Source: Bacteroidales bacterium (GTDB lineage: Bacteria > Bacteroidota > Bacteroidia > Bacteroidales > UBA12077). From it: a stretch of 52,942 nucleotides of DNA. Below are positions 1-7,682 of the stretch, one piece after another. Below the pieces are notes generated by a model. The model ran no database searches. It was given only the letters and a program-made list of their open reading frames with translations, and was not told the origin of the DNA. Location: positions 1-52,942 of the forward strand of contig JAHOYT010000058.1 in the NCBI GenBank assembly GCA_019038645.1. Reading direction: 5' to 3'. The translations under genes and the position numbers were made by a program. Position 1 is the first letter of the stretch; each line of letters begins with the position of its first letter.

Positions 1-74
1 ATATGATTTTCAATACCTTAATTTAATATAAAAATCGGTCAATAAATTTAAGAATAAACCATTACATAAAAAAC

Positions 75-803
75 TCAAAGAGATGTTATTTTCTTTAAAT
101 CAAGAATGTAATTATCTTTAAAAATTGGGATTACGGTTGTAGTATCTGTTTGAAAGCAATAATTAATGGTATCTCCTAATTCAAAATTGGTTAAACGTTT
201 GTACTGAAAGATCTTTTTAATATATTTTAAAAGATCGATTTTGGCTACATTCCACAGATCAATAGAAGATAAGGCTGAATCGGATTCTGTTGTATAATGT
301 TTCGACAATATGAGTTTCTCAGATAATGCACCCGCAAAAAGAGAATCCTCAATGCAAAAGTCCCCTTTCCATCCTGAGCATAATATTAAAACGTCTTTTT
401 TCTGATTCAATAAATAACTAACTACACTGGTTAAATTCAAAAATGAAGCAATTATAACCGTTTCAGATTTTTTAGCAATGTTTATACTGTATGTTCCATT
501 TGTAGTGCTGTAAACTAAAGTTTTGTTCCGGATATTTTCCGTAGAATAATCAAAAGGAGAATTACTAAAATCAGCAAAATCTACTTTCTTTCCGTTTCTT
601 TCGGCTGCAACTAAAAAACCTTTTTCCTTATATTCGAGAGCATCATTAAGGTTTTTTACCGAAATAAGTTTTTCCAAACCATAATGAAACATCGTTGTGA
701 TGATTGTTGTTGCTCTTAAAATATCAACAATTACAACAATTTTATTATCAGAAGAATATTTATTAAAAAGTTCAGGGCTTAAGCAAACTTCAATTTTATG
801 CAT
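75..803 (-). CDS. comB: 2-phosphosulfolactate phosphatase family protein
   Basis: This 242-aa protein matches the ComB family, which hydrolyses 2-phosphosulfolactate to sulfolactate. Visible family motifs in order are DILRATT (27-33), ERNG (68-71), NSP (81-83), STTNGT (99-104), CSGWKG (142-147) and EDSLFAGAL (152-160). Length is normal for the family. No coenzyme M or other sulfonate genes lie next to it, so the physiological substrate is not shown by context. It sits 81 bp downstream of gcvT on the same strand, separated from it by a terminator, so it is probably transcribed on its own. There is no signal peptide, so it should be cytoplasmic. Confidence 0.88.
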   Translation of the reverse strand: MHKIEVCLSPELFNKYSSDNKIVVIVDILRATTIITTMFHYGLEKLISVKNLNDALEYKEKGFLVAAERNGKKVDFADFSNSPFDYSTENIRNKTLVYSTTNGTYSINIAKKSETVIIASFLNLTSVVSYLLNQKKDVLILCSGWKGDFCIEDSLFAGALSEKLILSKHYTTESDSALSSIDLWNVAKIDLLKYIKKIFQYKRLTNFELGDTINYCFQTDTTTVIPIFKDNYILDLKKITSL

Positions 804-833
804 AATAATATTTTTTCGATATGCTAAGGTAAT

Positions 834-860
834 AAAAAACCCTGCTTCAAAATAGCAGGG
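834..860 (-). terminator. Rho-independent terminator after gcvT
   Basis: Read on the minus strand there is a perfect 7-bp stem (CCCTGCT at 840-846 with AGCAGGG at 854-860), a 7-nt loop and then a run of six T. It lies directly after the gcvT stop codon and before comB. Confidence 0.85.
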
Positions 861-884
861 CTCTCAATATGTTATCTTCACAAA

Positions 885-1991
885 TTACTTTGTTTCATGA
901 AATGGTGGACGTGCAACTTTTGCCTTTAATTTTTTGTTACGAACTTCAATAAAAATCTCTGATCCTACTTTCCAGAAGCCTTTATTTAAGTATGCCATAC
1001 CAATTCCTTGTTTAATTATCGGAGACATAGTACCTGAAGTAACTTCACCAATTTCGTTTCCTTCGGCATCAACAACCTTATAATGTTGACGAGGAATTCC
1101 GCGATCTTCCAATATGAATCCTTTTAATCGTTGCGGAACACCTTCTTCAATTTGTTTTTGCCATTTTTCACGATCGATAAAATCGTTTCCATCAACAAAT
1201 TTAGTGATCCATCCCAAACTTGCTTTAATTGCTGAAATATCATCGTTCATATCGTTACCATATAAACAAAAACCTGATTCTAATCTCAGCGTATCACGTG
1301 CTCCTAAACCAATTGGTTTAATTCCAAATTCTTCGCCAGCTTCAAAAACTGCTTTCCAAAGTTTTTCTGCATCTTCATTAGAAACATAAATCTCGCAACC
1401 TCCTGATCCTGTATAACCTGTTGTAGAAAACAGAACATCTTTTATACCTGCGAAATCACATTTTTGGAAAGTATAATATTCCATATCAACTACATTTGCT
1501 GAAGTCAGTTTTTGCATAGCCTTTAATGCTAATGGTCCCTGAACTGCCAACTGAGCAATTTCGTCAGATGCATTATAAACTTCTTTCCCAATTTCCAGAC
1601 CCATTTCCTGCGCGTGTTTGGTAACCCAGTTCCAGTCCTTATCAATATTTGATGCATTAACAACTAACAAGTATGTCTCGTCATCAAATTTGTAAACTAA
1701 TAAATCATCAACAATTCCGCCTTTTCCATTTGGAAAGCATGAATACTGAACTTTTCCATTATATAATTCTGCTACATTGTTTGATGTTAATTTTTGTACT
1801 AATTCAAAAGCTTTTGGTCCTTTTACCCAAAATTCGCCCATGTGAGAAACATCGAAAACACCTACTTTTTCACGAACTGTAATATGTTCATCGTTAATTC
1901 CAGTATATTCTATTGGCATGTTATAACCTGCAAATGGAAGCATTTTAGCTCCACGCTCAATATGAAATTTTGTAAATGCTGTATTTTTCAT
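885..1991 (-). CDS. gcvT: Aminomethyltransferase, glycine cleavage system T protein
   Basis: The 368-aa product is the tetrahydrofolate-dependent T protein of the glycine cleavage system. It takes the aminomethyl group from lipoylated H protein and releases ammonia and methylene-THF. The N-terminus has the conserved block around GYNMPIEYTG and GVFDVSHMGE, and the C-terminal half has the GARDTLRLE and GFCLYGNDM region typical of GcvT. Length equals the usual 360-370 aa. No gcvH or gcvP is adjacent, which is common in this phylum. It has its own likely promoter (2031-2038) and terminator (834-860), so it is a single-gene unit. Confidence 0.96.
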   Translation of the reverse strand: MKNTAFTKFHIERGAKMLPFAGYNMPIEYTGINDEHITVREKVGVFDVSHMGEFWVKGPKAFELVQKLTSNNVAELYNGKVQYSCFPNGKGGIVDDLLVYKFDDETYLLVVNASNIDKDWNWVTKHAQEMGLEIGKEVYNASDEIAQLAVQGPLALKAMQKLTSANVVDMEYYTFQKCDFAGIKDVLFSTTGYTGSGGCEIYVSNEDAEKLWKAVFEAGEEFGIKPIGLGARDTLRLESGFCLYGNDMNDDISAIKASLGWITKFVDGNDFIDREKWQKQIEEGVPQRLKGFILEDRGIPRQHYKVVDAEGNEIGEVTSGTMSPIIKQGIGMAYLNKGFWKVGSEIFIEVRNKKLKAKVARPPFHETK

Positions 1992-2030
1992 TTGTATATT
2001 ATTTTTTATTAATTATTTATACTTGTGCCA

Positions 2031-2038
2031 CAAAGCTA
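2031..2038 (-). promoter_or_regulatory. Bacteroidota -7 box for gcvT
   Basis: Read on the minus strand the sequence is TAGCTTTG, a full match to TAnnTTTG, 40 bp upstream of the gcvT ATG. Transcription would start a few bases downstream. No clear -33 element was recognised. Confidence 0.6.
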
Positions 2039-2086
2039 TAAAATTTTAATCAGAAAAATTATGTTTTTTATATATATCGCAACGAA

Positions 2087-2119
2087 CAAAAATGGATGAT
2101 TTAATTTAACCATCCATTT
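2087..2119 (-). terminator. Terminator after the PD40/OmpA gene
   Basis: On the minus strand AAATGGATG pairs with CATCCATTT (2090-2098 with 2111-2119) around a 12-nt loop, followed by T residues. It lies 22 bp after the stop codon of the OmpA-family gene. Confidence 0.65.
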
Positions 2120-2141
2120 AATATTATTGCTTCAGTAATTT

Positions 2142-4220
2142 CTATTTACTTAATACTTTGAACTCTACACGACGATTCTGACTACGTCCTTCTGCCGTAT
2201 TATTATCGGCAATTGGCTGATTAAAAGAGTACCCTTTATACTCCAGACGACTAGAACCTACTCCTTTACTCACGAGGTATTCAACTACACTTTTTGCGCG
2301 CGATTCGGATAATTTCTGGTTGGCCCGATAGGAACCTACGTTATCTGTATGACCTGAAATTTCCAGCCGGATCGTTGGATTCTCAATTAATAAATTTGCC
2401 AGTCGTTCCAGTTCTGTTGTAGATTCGGGCTTTATAGTTGCTTTATTTGTTTCAAAGAAAATATTATTCAAAACCATCTTAGCACCAACATCAATCTTAT
2501 CCAATTGAAAATTAGCCTGTATTTTACTATCAACAACCTGTTTTTGAGACAAATAAGCTATCTCAACAAAAAACAAATAATCTTTGGCAGTTACTTCTAC
2601 GCCAAAATCCTTTTTCTTCGGAATTTTTAGCTGATAAGCTCCGGCGGTATCTGCCAGTCCGGTTGCAATAACCTGACTTAACTCAAGATCAATCACTTCG
2701 ATCTTTGCTAATTTTATGGGCTCAGCGGTTTTCGAATCTGTTACAAATCCAATCATGAATAATGCTGTATCCACTTTAACCTCATTGGGGTTATGATAAA
2801 AAAGATCATCAATTGGTTTATGGTTCCATGCTAAGAATATATCTTCTTTGCTTAATTTCAGTTCTTTTTCTTCTCCCAGAAAAATAATTTTATATAAATC
2901 TTTTCCTCCAAAACCATTATCCCTAACTGATGAGTAATATGCGTATTTGTTATTTTCATCCATTTTCAGGAAAAGATCATCATTTGGCGTATTAACAGGA
3001 TAACCCAAATTTTCCGGACTTGACCACATGCCATTTTCATCCCTTTCCATTACAAACACATCAAATCCACCCATGGAATTAAATCCTTGCGAACTAAAAT
3101 AAACTTTATCTTCTTTTGGGTGCCAGGAAACACCTTCCTCATCATAAATTGTATTAATGGCAGCTCCCATATTTGTTGGCTCTGTCCATTTTTCCTTTTC
3201 GTCCAGCTTACTATAAAAAATATCCATACCACCTATACTTCCATACTGATTTGACACAAAAAACATTTCGTTTCCTTCCGGACTGAATGTTATCGTTGTT
3301 TCTTTATATTTAGAAAGTATTTTACCTGATATTCCTTTTGGTGATTTCCAGTTTCCTTTTTTTAATTCACTTACCATTATATCACCACCATTTTCGTCGC
3401 CATTGTATAGATAGATGCGATTACCGTCAGGAGAAATTGCAACAACAGATTCATTATTTTTTGAATCCATTTTATTATCCAGCATTTTCGGTTTTTTCCA
3501 TAATTCTCCCGCCTGTTTTGATACAAAAATGTTTTCAAAAAATTTATTATCGGCTTCGTACCTCTTATCTTTATTCTCAGTTTCTCTTCGAGACGTAAAA
3601 TACAATTGATCCTGATTAGGGTGTAATACCGGATTATAATCGTCATATTCTGAATTAATTCTGGGCCCTAAATTATTAATAATTACCCGGTCAGGAGAAT
3701 TAACCAGTTCTTTTCCAAACTTACATTCCTTAATGAATTTATCAATATTTATTTCAAGTTTCTCAAGTTCTTTAACAGAAAAAGAGCTATAGTAAGCCTT
3801 ATAGTTTTCAATTGCATTATCAAAATCCAGATTTAAATGATAAGCCCGCGCCAGTATATAATGAACATCACCTGCTACATTATTATCTTTCAAATACGCT
3901 TTTTCAAGATATTGAGTGGCATGATAAAATTTATCCGTAGCGAGATAACAAACACCAATTTTATAGTTCAATTCTGCACAATCTGAATTATACTTGTTTG
4001 CTTTTAAATAATGTTCAAGTGCATTTGGGAACGTTCCTAAACCAGCTGTAAATAATTTTTCGCCTTCTTTAATTTCTTTCCATGCTTCTTTAAAGCCCAC
4101 CTCTTTTATTTCAATCTGGAAATCACTTTTCTTGATTTTAATATTTTCCTGAGCTATGGATAACGGACCAATAAGCAAAAGGGTAATAAACGACAAAATT
4201 GTTGATTTAATAATTTTCAT
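2142..4220 (-). CDS. TPR / PD40 beta-propeller / OmpA-family envelope protein
   Basis: The 692-aa product has a signal peptide ending near IAQ (about residue 23), TPR-like helices at about 40-150, WD40-like PD40 repeats at about 190-460 (repeated xxLYFTSRR, IYLYNGDE, FFVSNQ and VYFSSQ blades), a carboxypeptidase-regulatory-like beta domain at about 485-575, and a C-terminal OmpA peptidoglycan-binding domain with ISGHTDNVG and SQNRRVEF. That domain order is known from PorE of the type IX secretion system, but many non-T9SS paralogues share it. The mature N-terminus has no lipobox Cys. It probably anchors an outer-membrane complex to peptidoglycan. It follows the TPR gene by 18 bp, so the two are likely co-transcribed. 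Confidence 0.88.
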   Translation of the reverse strand: MKIIKSTILSFITLLLIGPLSIAQENIKIKKSDFQIEIKEVGFKEAWKEIKEGEKLFTAGLGTFPNALEHYLKANKYNSDCAELNYKIGVCYLATDKFYHATQYLEKAYLKDNNVAGDVHYILARAYHLNLDFDNAIENYKAYYSSFSVKELEKLEINIDKFIKECKFGKELVNSPDRVIINNLGPRINSEYDDYNPVLHPNQDQLYFTSRRETENKDKRYEADNKFFENIFVSKQAGELWKKPKMLDNKMDSKNNESVVAISPDGNRIYLYNGDENGGDIMVSELKKGNWKSPKGISGKILSKYKETTITFSPEGNEMFFVSNQYGSIGGMDIFYSKLDEKEKWTEPTNMGAAINTIYDEEGVSWHPKEDKVYFSSQGFNSMGGFDVFVMERDENGMWSSPENLGYPVNTPNDDLFLKMDENNKYAYYSSVRDNGFGGKDLYKIIFLGEEKELKLSKEDIFLAWNHKPIDDLFYHNPNEVKVDTALFMIGFVTDSKTAEPIKLAKIEVIDLELSQVIATGLADTAGAYQLKIPKKKDFGVEVTAKDYLFFVEIAYLSQKQVVDSKIQANFQLDKIDVGAKMVLNNIFFETNKATIKPESTTELERLANLLIENPTIRLEISGHTDNVGSYRANQKLSESRAKSVVEYLVSKGVGSSRLEYKGYSFNQPIADNNTAEGRSQNRRVEFKVLSK

Positions 4221-4238
4221 CTCTTTCTAAAGGTTAAG

Positions 4239-5291
4239 TTATTCACATTCAGTCATATATTTCTCTGCTTCCTCAATACCAAGCTCCAGCGCTTTTTTCC
4301 AGTCAGCACATGCGCCCGGAAATTTTCCTAAAAATTCTTTGGCATATCCCCGGTTCATATATGCTTCGCCATATTCAGTATTTAATTCAATGGCCATATC
4401 CAGATCCTTTTCAGCGCCTAAGTAATTTTCCATTTTTATCTTTGTTATACCCATATTATTATAAGCCGGAGCATATTCCTTATTTATTTCTACTACTCGT
4501 GTAAAATCTTTTAGTGCTGCTTCAAAATCTCCCATTTGATAATAAGCTACACCTCTGTTGTTTAAGGCAATAAAATATTCCGGGTCTTTTTGTACTGCCT
4601 TTGTGTAATCTTCAATAGCACCCTGAAAATCGCCTGTTTTTATTTTACAACTACCCATATTATCGTATGCAATAACTATAGTTGAATCATATGCCAAAGC
4701 CTGTTTGTAATCGTGTATTGCGCCATGGTAATCGCCCAACATTCTTTTTGAGCTTGCACGTTCGTTATACGCATATGCGAAATCATAATTTTTATCAATA
4801 GCGAGAGTAAAATCGATAAGCGCGCTATTATAATCATTCATCTCAAAATACATTAGTCCCCGGTAATAATATGCTTCAGATTTTGAATGACCTTTTTGAA
4901 TAGCGTGAGTGAAATCTGTTAAAGCACTCTGATAATCTTTCATTAACAACTTCATGTATGCTCTTATATAAAAAGCTTCACCCAACTCCTCGTTTATTTC
5001 AATAGCTTTTGCTACATCATTCATTGCCAGATCAAACTCCTGATTCAAAATTTTAATTTTTGCTCTTTCCAGGTACGGAAGATCAAATTCCGGTAAAATG
5101 TATAATGCTTCATCAAATTTAAGATGTGCTTCTGTATATTTTTCGTCGATTGCAAGCCTGACACCTTCGTTATAAATTAATTTTGCCTTTTTTCTCAGCT
5201 CTTTAATTTCTTCTTCAAGTGAAGCCTGGCTCTGGGAAAACATAGTCAGGGATGTCAGTAAAACTAGTAAAGTTATAAAGGTTTTTTTCAT
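4239..5291 (-). CDS. Secreted tetratricopeptide repeat protein
   Basis: The 350-aa product starts with a signal peptide (KKTFITLLVLLTSLTMFSQS) and is then almost entirely TPR units of 34 residues, visible as recurrent GDFQGAIEDYTKAVQ-, NDYNSALIDFTLAI- and YNNMGITKIK-type helices from about 35 to 345. It has no enzymatic motif, so its role is protein-protein interaction, probably periplasmic and together with the PD40/OmpA protein encoded 18 bp downstream. The partner cannot be told from sequence. Confidence 0.85.
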   Translation of the reverse strand: MKKTFITLLVLLTSLTMFSQSQASLEEEIKELRKKAKLIYNEGVRLAIDEKYTEAHLKFDEALYILPEFDLPYLERAKIKILNQEFDLAMNDVAKAIEINEELGEAFYIRAYMKLLMKDYQSALTDFTHAIQKGHSKSEAYYYRGLMYFEMNDYNSALIDFTLAIDKNYDFAYAYNERASSKRMLGDYHGAIHDYKQALAYDSTIVIAYDNMGSCKIKTGDFQGAIEDYTKAVQKDPEYFIALNNRGVAYYQMGDFEAALKDFTRVVEINKEYAPAYNNMGITKIKMENYLGAEKDLDMAIELNTEYGEAYMNRGYAKEFLGKFPGACADWKKALELGIEEAEKYMTECE

Positions 5292-5488
5292 AAAATTCTG
5301 ATATAATGTATCATAATATTGTATTTAACTCAAAAAGAGTTAAAATTGTTTAATTATAAGAAAAGTATTGTAAATATAAAAATTTTATATCTCCTAATTC
5401 TAAATTCAATATCATTAAATTTTTGAATCTCGAAAAAGTTTATTTTATTGCATAAAATAATGAGATCAATATAAATTTTCGATAATAA

Positions 5489-5848
5489 ATGGGAAAAAAA
5501 CATAGATATATAAATCTTTCTTATTTAAATGAAATTAGTGACGGCAGCAATGACCTTATAATTGATCTTATTGATATGTTTTTCATTCAAATTCCGGAAT
5601 ATCAGGTATCTTTATCTGAGTTAAACAAAATAAAAGATTGGAAAAATTTAGGTAAATTAGCTCATAAAGCAAAATCGGCGATACTTATGATTGGAATGAA
5701 AGACCTTGCAAATGAGCTTAAAAAATTAGAAGAAAATGCAAAAGACGGTAAAAATATTAACGAATTTCAGGAAATAATTGCTAAATTTGTAAGAGAAAGC
5801 AATATTGCTATTGAAGAATTAAAAGAAATAAGGAAAAACTATAACTGA
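5489..5848 (+). CDS. Hpt-domain phosphotransfer protein
   Basis: The 119-aa single-domain protein is a histidine phosphotransfer (Hpt) helical bundle. The phospho-accepting site is in LAHKAKSAILMIGM (His at about residue 57), matching the H-x-x-K-[GS] pattern of Hpt domains. Upstream are helices with DLIDMFFIQIPEYQ, a typical Hpt first helix. It would shuttle phosphate between a hybrid histidine kinase and a response regulator, neither of which is in this window. A STAS protein is encoded 26 bp downstream, suggesting a shared signalling output. Confidence 0.85.
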   Translation: MGKKHRYINLSYLNEISDGSNDLIIDLIDMFFIQIPEYQVSLSELNKIKDWKNLGKLAHKAKSAILMIGMKDLANELKKLEENAKDGKNINEFQEIIAKFVRESNIAIEELKEIRKNYN

Positions 5849-5874
5849 ATATATTAACTTAAAAACCGGAATCT

Positions 5875-6213
5875 ATGTTAAAACATGAATCGAACGATGG
5901 GATCGAGATATTAGCTTTTGATAATGTAAGTAAACTAAATATCTTAATTGCCCAATCTTTAAAAGAAGAGGTTGCTCAATATTTAACAAAGGCAAATTCC
6001 AAACTTATTCTTAACCTGGAAGGTGTTGAATATGTGGATAGTTCTGGTTTTGGTGCTTTGCTTTCAATTTTACGAAATGCAAAGAATAACGACAGCCAGT
6101 TCAAAATTTGTAATATTTCAGAAGATGTTATGGAATTGGTTAAATTACTTCAACTGCATAATGTTTTTGATATTTGCGATAGTATTAATCAGTGTATTGA
6201 AACATTTGAATAA
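5875..6213 (+). CDS. STAS-domain anti-sigma factor antagonist
   Basis: The 112-aa protein is a stand-alone STAS domain of the SpoIIAA/RsbV type. The key motif VDSSGFGALLSIL lies at about residues 54-66; the Ser pair after the Asp is where the partner kinase phosphorylates the family. It would control a partner-switching module (anti-sigma kinase, PP2C phosphatase). No such partners are in the window. It follows the Hpt gene by 26 bp and is followed by a strong terminator, so the two form a two-gene operon. Confidence 0.87.
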   Translation: MLKHESNDGIEILAFDNVSKLNILIAQSLKEEVAQYLTKANSKLILNLEGVEYVDSSGFGALLSILRNAKNNDSQFKICNISEDVMELVKLLQLHNVFDICDSINQCIETFE

Positions 6214-6234
6214 AAGAGATAAAATAAATAAGAG

Positions 6235-6258
6235 GGCCGGCTGATACCGGCCTTTTTT
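6235..6258 (+). terminator. Terminator of the Hpt-STAS operon
   Basis: Perfect GC-rich 6-bp stem GGCCGG (6235-6240) / CCGGCC (6247-6252) with a 6-nt loop followed by six T. It lies 21 bp after the STAS stop codon. Confidence 0.92.
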
Positions 6259-6287
6259 AGTTTTACAATAATATTGACTAAATAAAG

Positions 6288-7085
6288 ATGGAGTATTACT
6301 TGCTTAATATGGATATTTTAGATTATAAAGATGGGTTTTTTACCATTTCTATATCACTTAATAATTCTGTTTGTAAAATTCTTTTTTCGCCTGAAACAAG
6401 AGATTTACAATATCCTGAAAAAAATGAACTAACACAGTTTATTAAACTCAAGGAATTTCAACTACGCAAAATATTGCACAATAAACGACCCGAAAGCTAT
6501 TATAAAGGTTTTAGCTTAAAATTTGTATTAAGTGATTCTTTGCCTGATGTAAACTTTTACGATAAAACAAAAATTACGATTCTTGACAATACAATGAATC
6601 AATACATAGTAAAGAAAACCGATAAAAAAACAGAGAACATAATTGAATTATTTACAGATGGCTCTTTTAATCATGAAAAAAGCATTGGAGGTTATGCATT
6701 ATTAATAAAAACAATACAAAAGGATTATTATATTGACACTGTAAAAACGGAACGTAAAGGGAATAATTTAATTGAACTTTTAGCTGTAATAAAAGGTTTA
6801 GAATATTTGAAGAAGGAAAAGTCGTTAAGAATAGTAACAGACAGTCAATATGTAATAAAAGGAATAACGGAATGGTTACCTGTTTGGAAAATAAACAATT
6901 ACTACACGGCAAACGGAACAAAAGCTAAAAACATAACTGAATGGAAAAAGGTCTTTTCCTTAATTAAAGAGAAATATATTGAATTTGAATGGGTAAAATC
7001 CCATACAGATCATTTTGAAAATACTATATGCGATATAAAGGCCAGATCATTAATACAAACTAAAAATGATGGAAAAAATAAATAA
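6288..7085 (+). CDS. Ribonuclease HI-like protein with an extra N-terminal domain
   Basis: Residues 118-260 of this 265-aa protein are an RNase HI domain that cuts the RNA strand of RNA:DNA hybrids. The four acidic catalytic residues are visible: D124 in FTDGS, E163 in NLIELLAV, D185 in VTDSQYVI and D249 in ICDIKAR. His240-241-type residues in KSHTDHF correspond to the flexible His loop. The first 110 residues form an additional domain that is not the usual caulimovirus-type hybrid-binding domain as far as I can see. The gene overlaps the flavin reductase gene by 20 bp and follows the Hpt-STAS terminator. Confidence 0.87.
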   Translation: MEYYLLNMDILDYKDGFFTISISLNNSVCKILFSPETRDLQYPEKNELTQFIKLKEFQLRKILHNKRPESYYKGFSLKFVLSDSLPDVNFYDKTKITILDNTMNQYIVKKTDKKTENIIELFTDGSFNHEKSIGGYALLIKTIQKDYYIDTVKTERKGNNLIELLAVIKGLEYLKKEKSLRIVTDSQYVIKGITEWLPVWKINNYYTANGTKAKNITEWKKVFSLIKEKYIEFEWVKSHTDHFENTICDIKARSLIQTKNDGKNK

Positions 7086-7638
7086 AAAACCAACAACATT
7101 AATATATCCGATTCCTGCTGCTCTGGTTAGCTGTGGTTCAAATAAAGATGAATACAATATTATTACAATTGCATGGACGGGTACAATAAATTCTATTCCT
7201 CCAATGTGTTATATTTCAGTTCGAAAAGAACGATATTCATACGATATTATAAAACGAAATATGGAATTTGTTATTAATTATTCCACCAAAGATCTGGTTG
7301 AAGCTGCTGATTTTTGCGGCAGAAAATCAGGTAGAGACTATAATAAATTTGAAAAAATGAATTTAACTGCTAAGCCCGGAGAAAAAGTTGATGCACCAAT
7401 TATTATTGAATCGCCTGTTAACATTGAATGTAAAGTAACTGAAATTAAAGAGTTGGGATCACACGATATGTTTATTGCAGAAGTTGTTAATATTCAGGTT
7501 TCGGAAAATTTCATTGATCCTTCCAACGGAACAATTAATATGCAACATCATGATTTAATGGCTTATTCGCACGGGAAATATATTCAACTGGGAGAAATAA
7601 TAGAGCAGGCAGGTTTTTCCGTGAAAAACAATAAATAA
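7066..7638 (+). CDS. Flavin reductase family protein
   Basis: The 190-aa protein belongs to the flavin-reductase-like split-barrel family that binds FMN. Typical features are the N-terminal YPIPAALVSCGS strand, NIITIAWTGTI and the PPMCYISVRKERYS segment that contacts FMN, plus NMEFVINY. Members often act as flavin:NAD(P)H reductases or as FMN-binding electron carriers; the partner is not shown here. It begins inside the end of the RNase H gene (20-bp overlap), so the two are translationally linked. The start could also be the next codon, as there are two consecutive Met codons. Confidence 0.87.
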   Translation: MMEKINKKPTTLIYPIPAALVSCGSNKDEYNIITIAWTGTINSIPPMCYISVRKERYSYDIIKRNMEFVINYSTKDLVEAADFCGRKSGRDYNKFEKMNLTAKPGEKVDAPIIIESPVNIECKVTEIKELGSHDMFIAEVVNIQVSENFIDPSNGTINMQHHDLMAYSHGKYIQLGEIIEQAGFSVKNNK

Positions 7639-7644
7639 TTCTGT

Positions 7645-7652
7645 TATCTTTG
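7645..7652 (+). promoter_or_regulatory. -7 box for the TonB-dependent receptor gene
   Basis: TATCTTTG fits TAnnTTTG exactly. It overlaps a TTG that could be read as an upstream start, so the receptor must start at the ATG at 7683, downstream of the predicted transcription start. Confidence 0.65.
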
Positions 7653-7682
7653 TTCGTCCTGTTAAAACTGAACTCAAGATTA

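Noticed and set aside
1114-1389. Plus-strand open frame of 91 codons
   Set aside because: It is antisense to gcvT, with no family resemblance and no start signals.
2142-4220. Type IX secretion protein PorE
   Set aside because: The domain order fits, but there is no lipobox and no other T9SS gene nearby; many paralogues share this layout.
5325-5343. TTAACTC/GAGTTAA hairpin upstream of the TPR gene
   Set aside because: It is a 7-bp stem in very AT-rich DNA without further support; it could be chance.
7650-7682. TTG start for the TonB receptor
   Set aside because: It overlaps the predicted -7 box; the ATG at 7683 gives a proper signal peptide.
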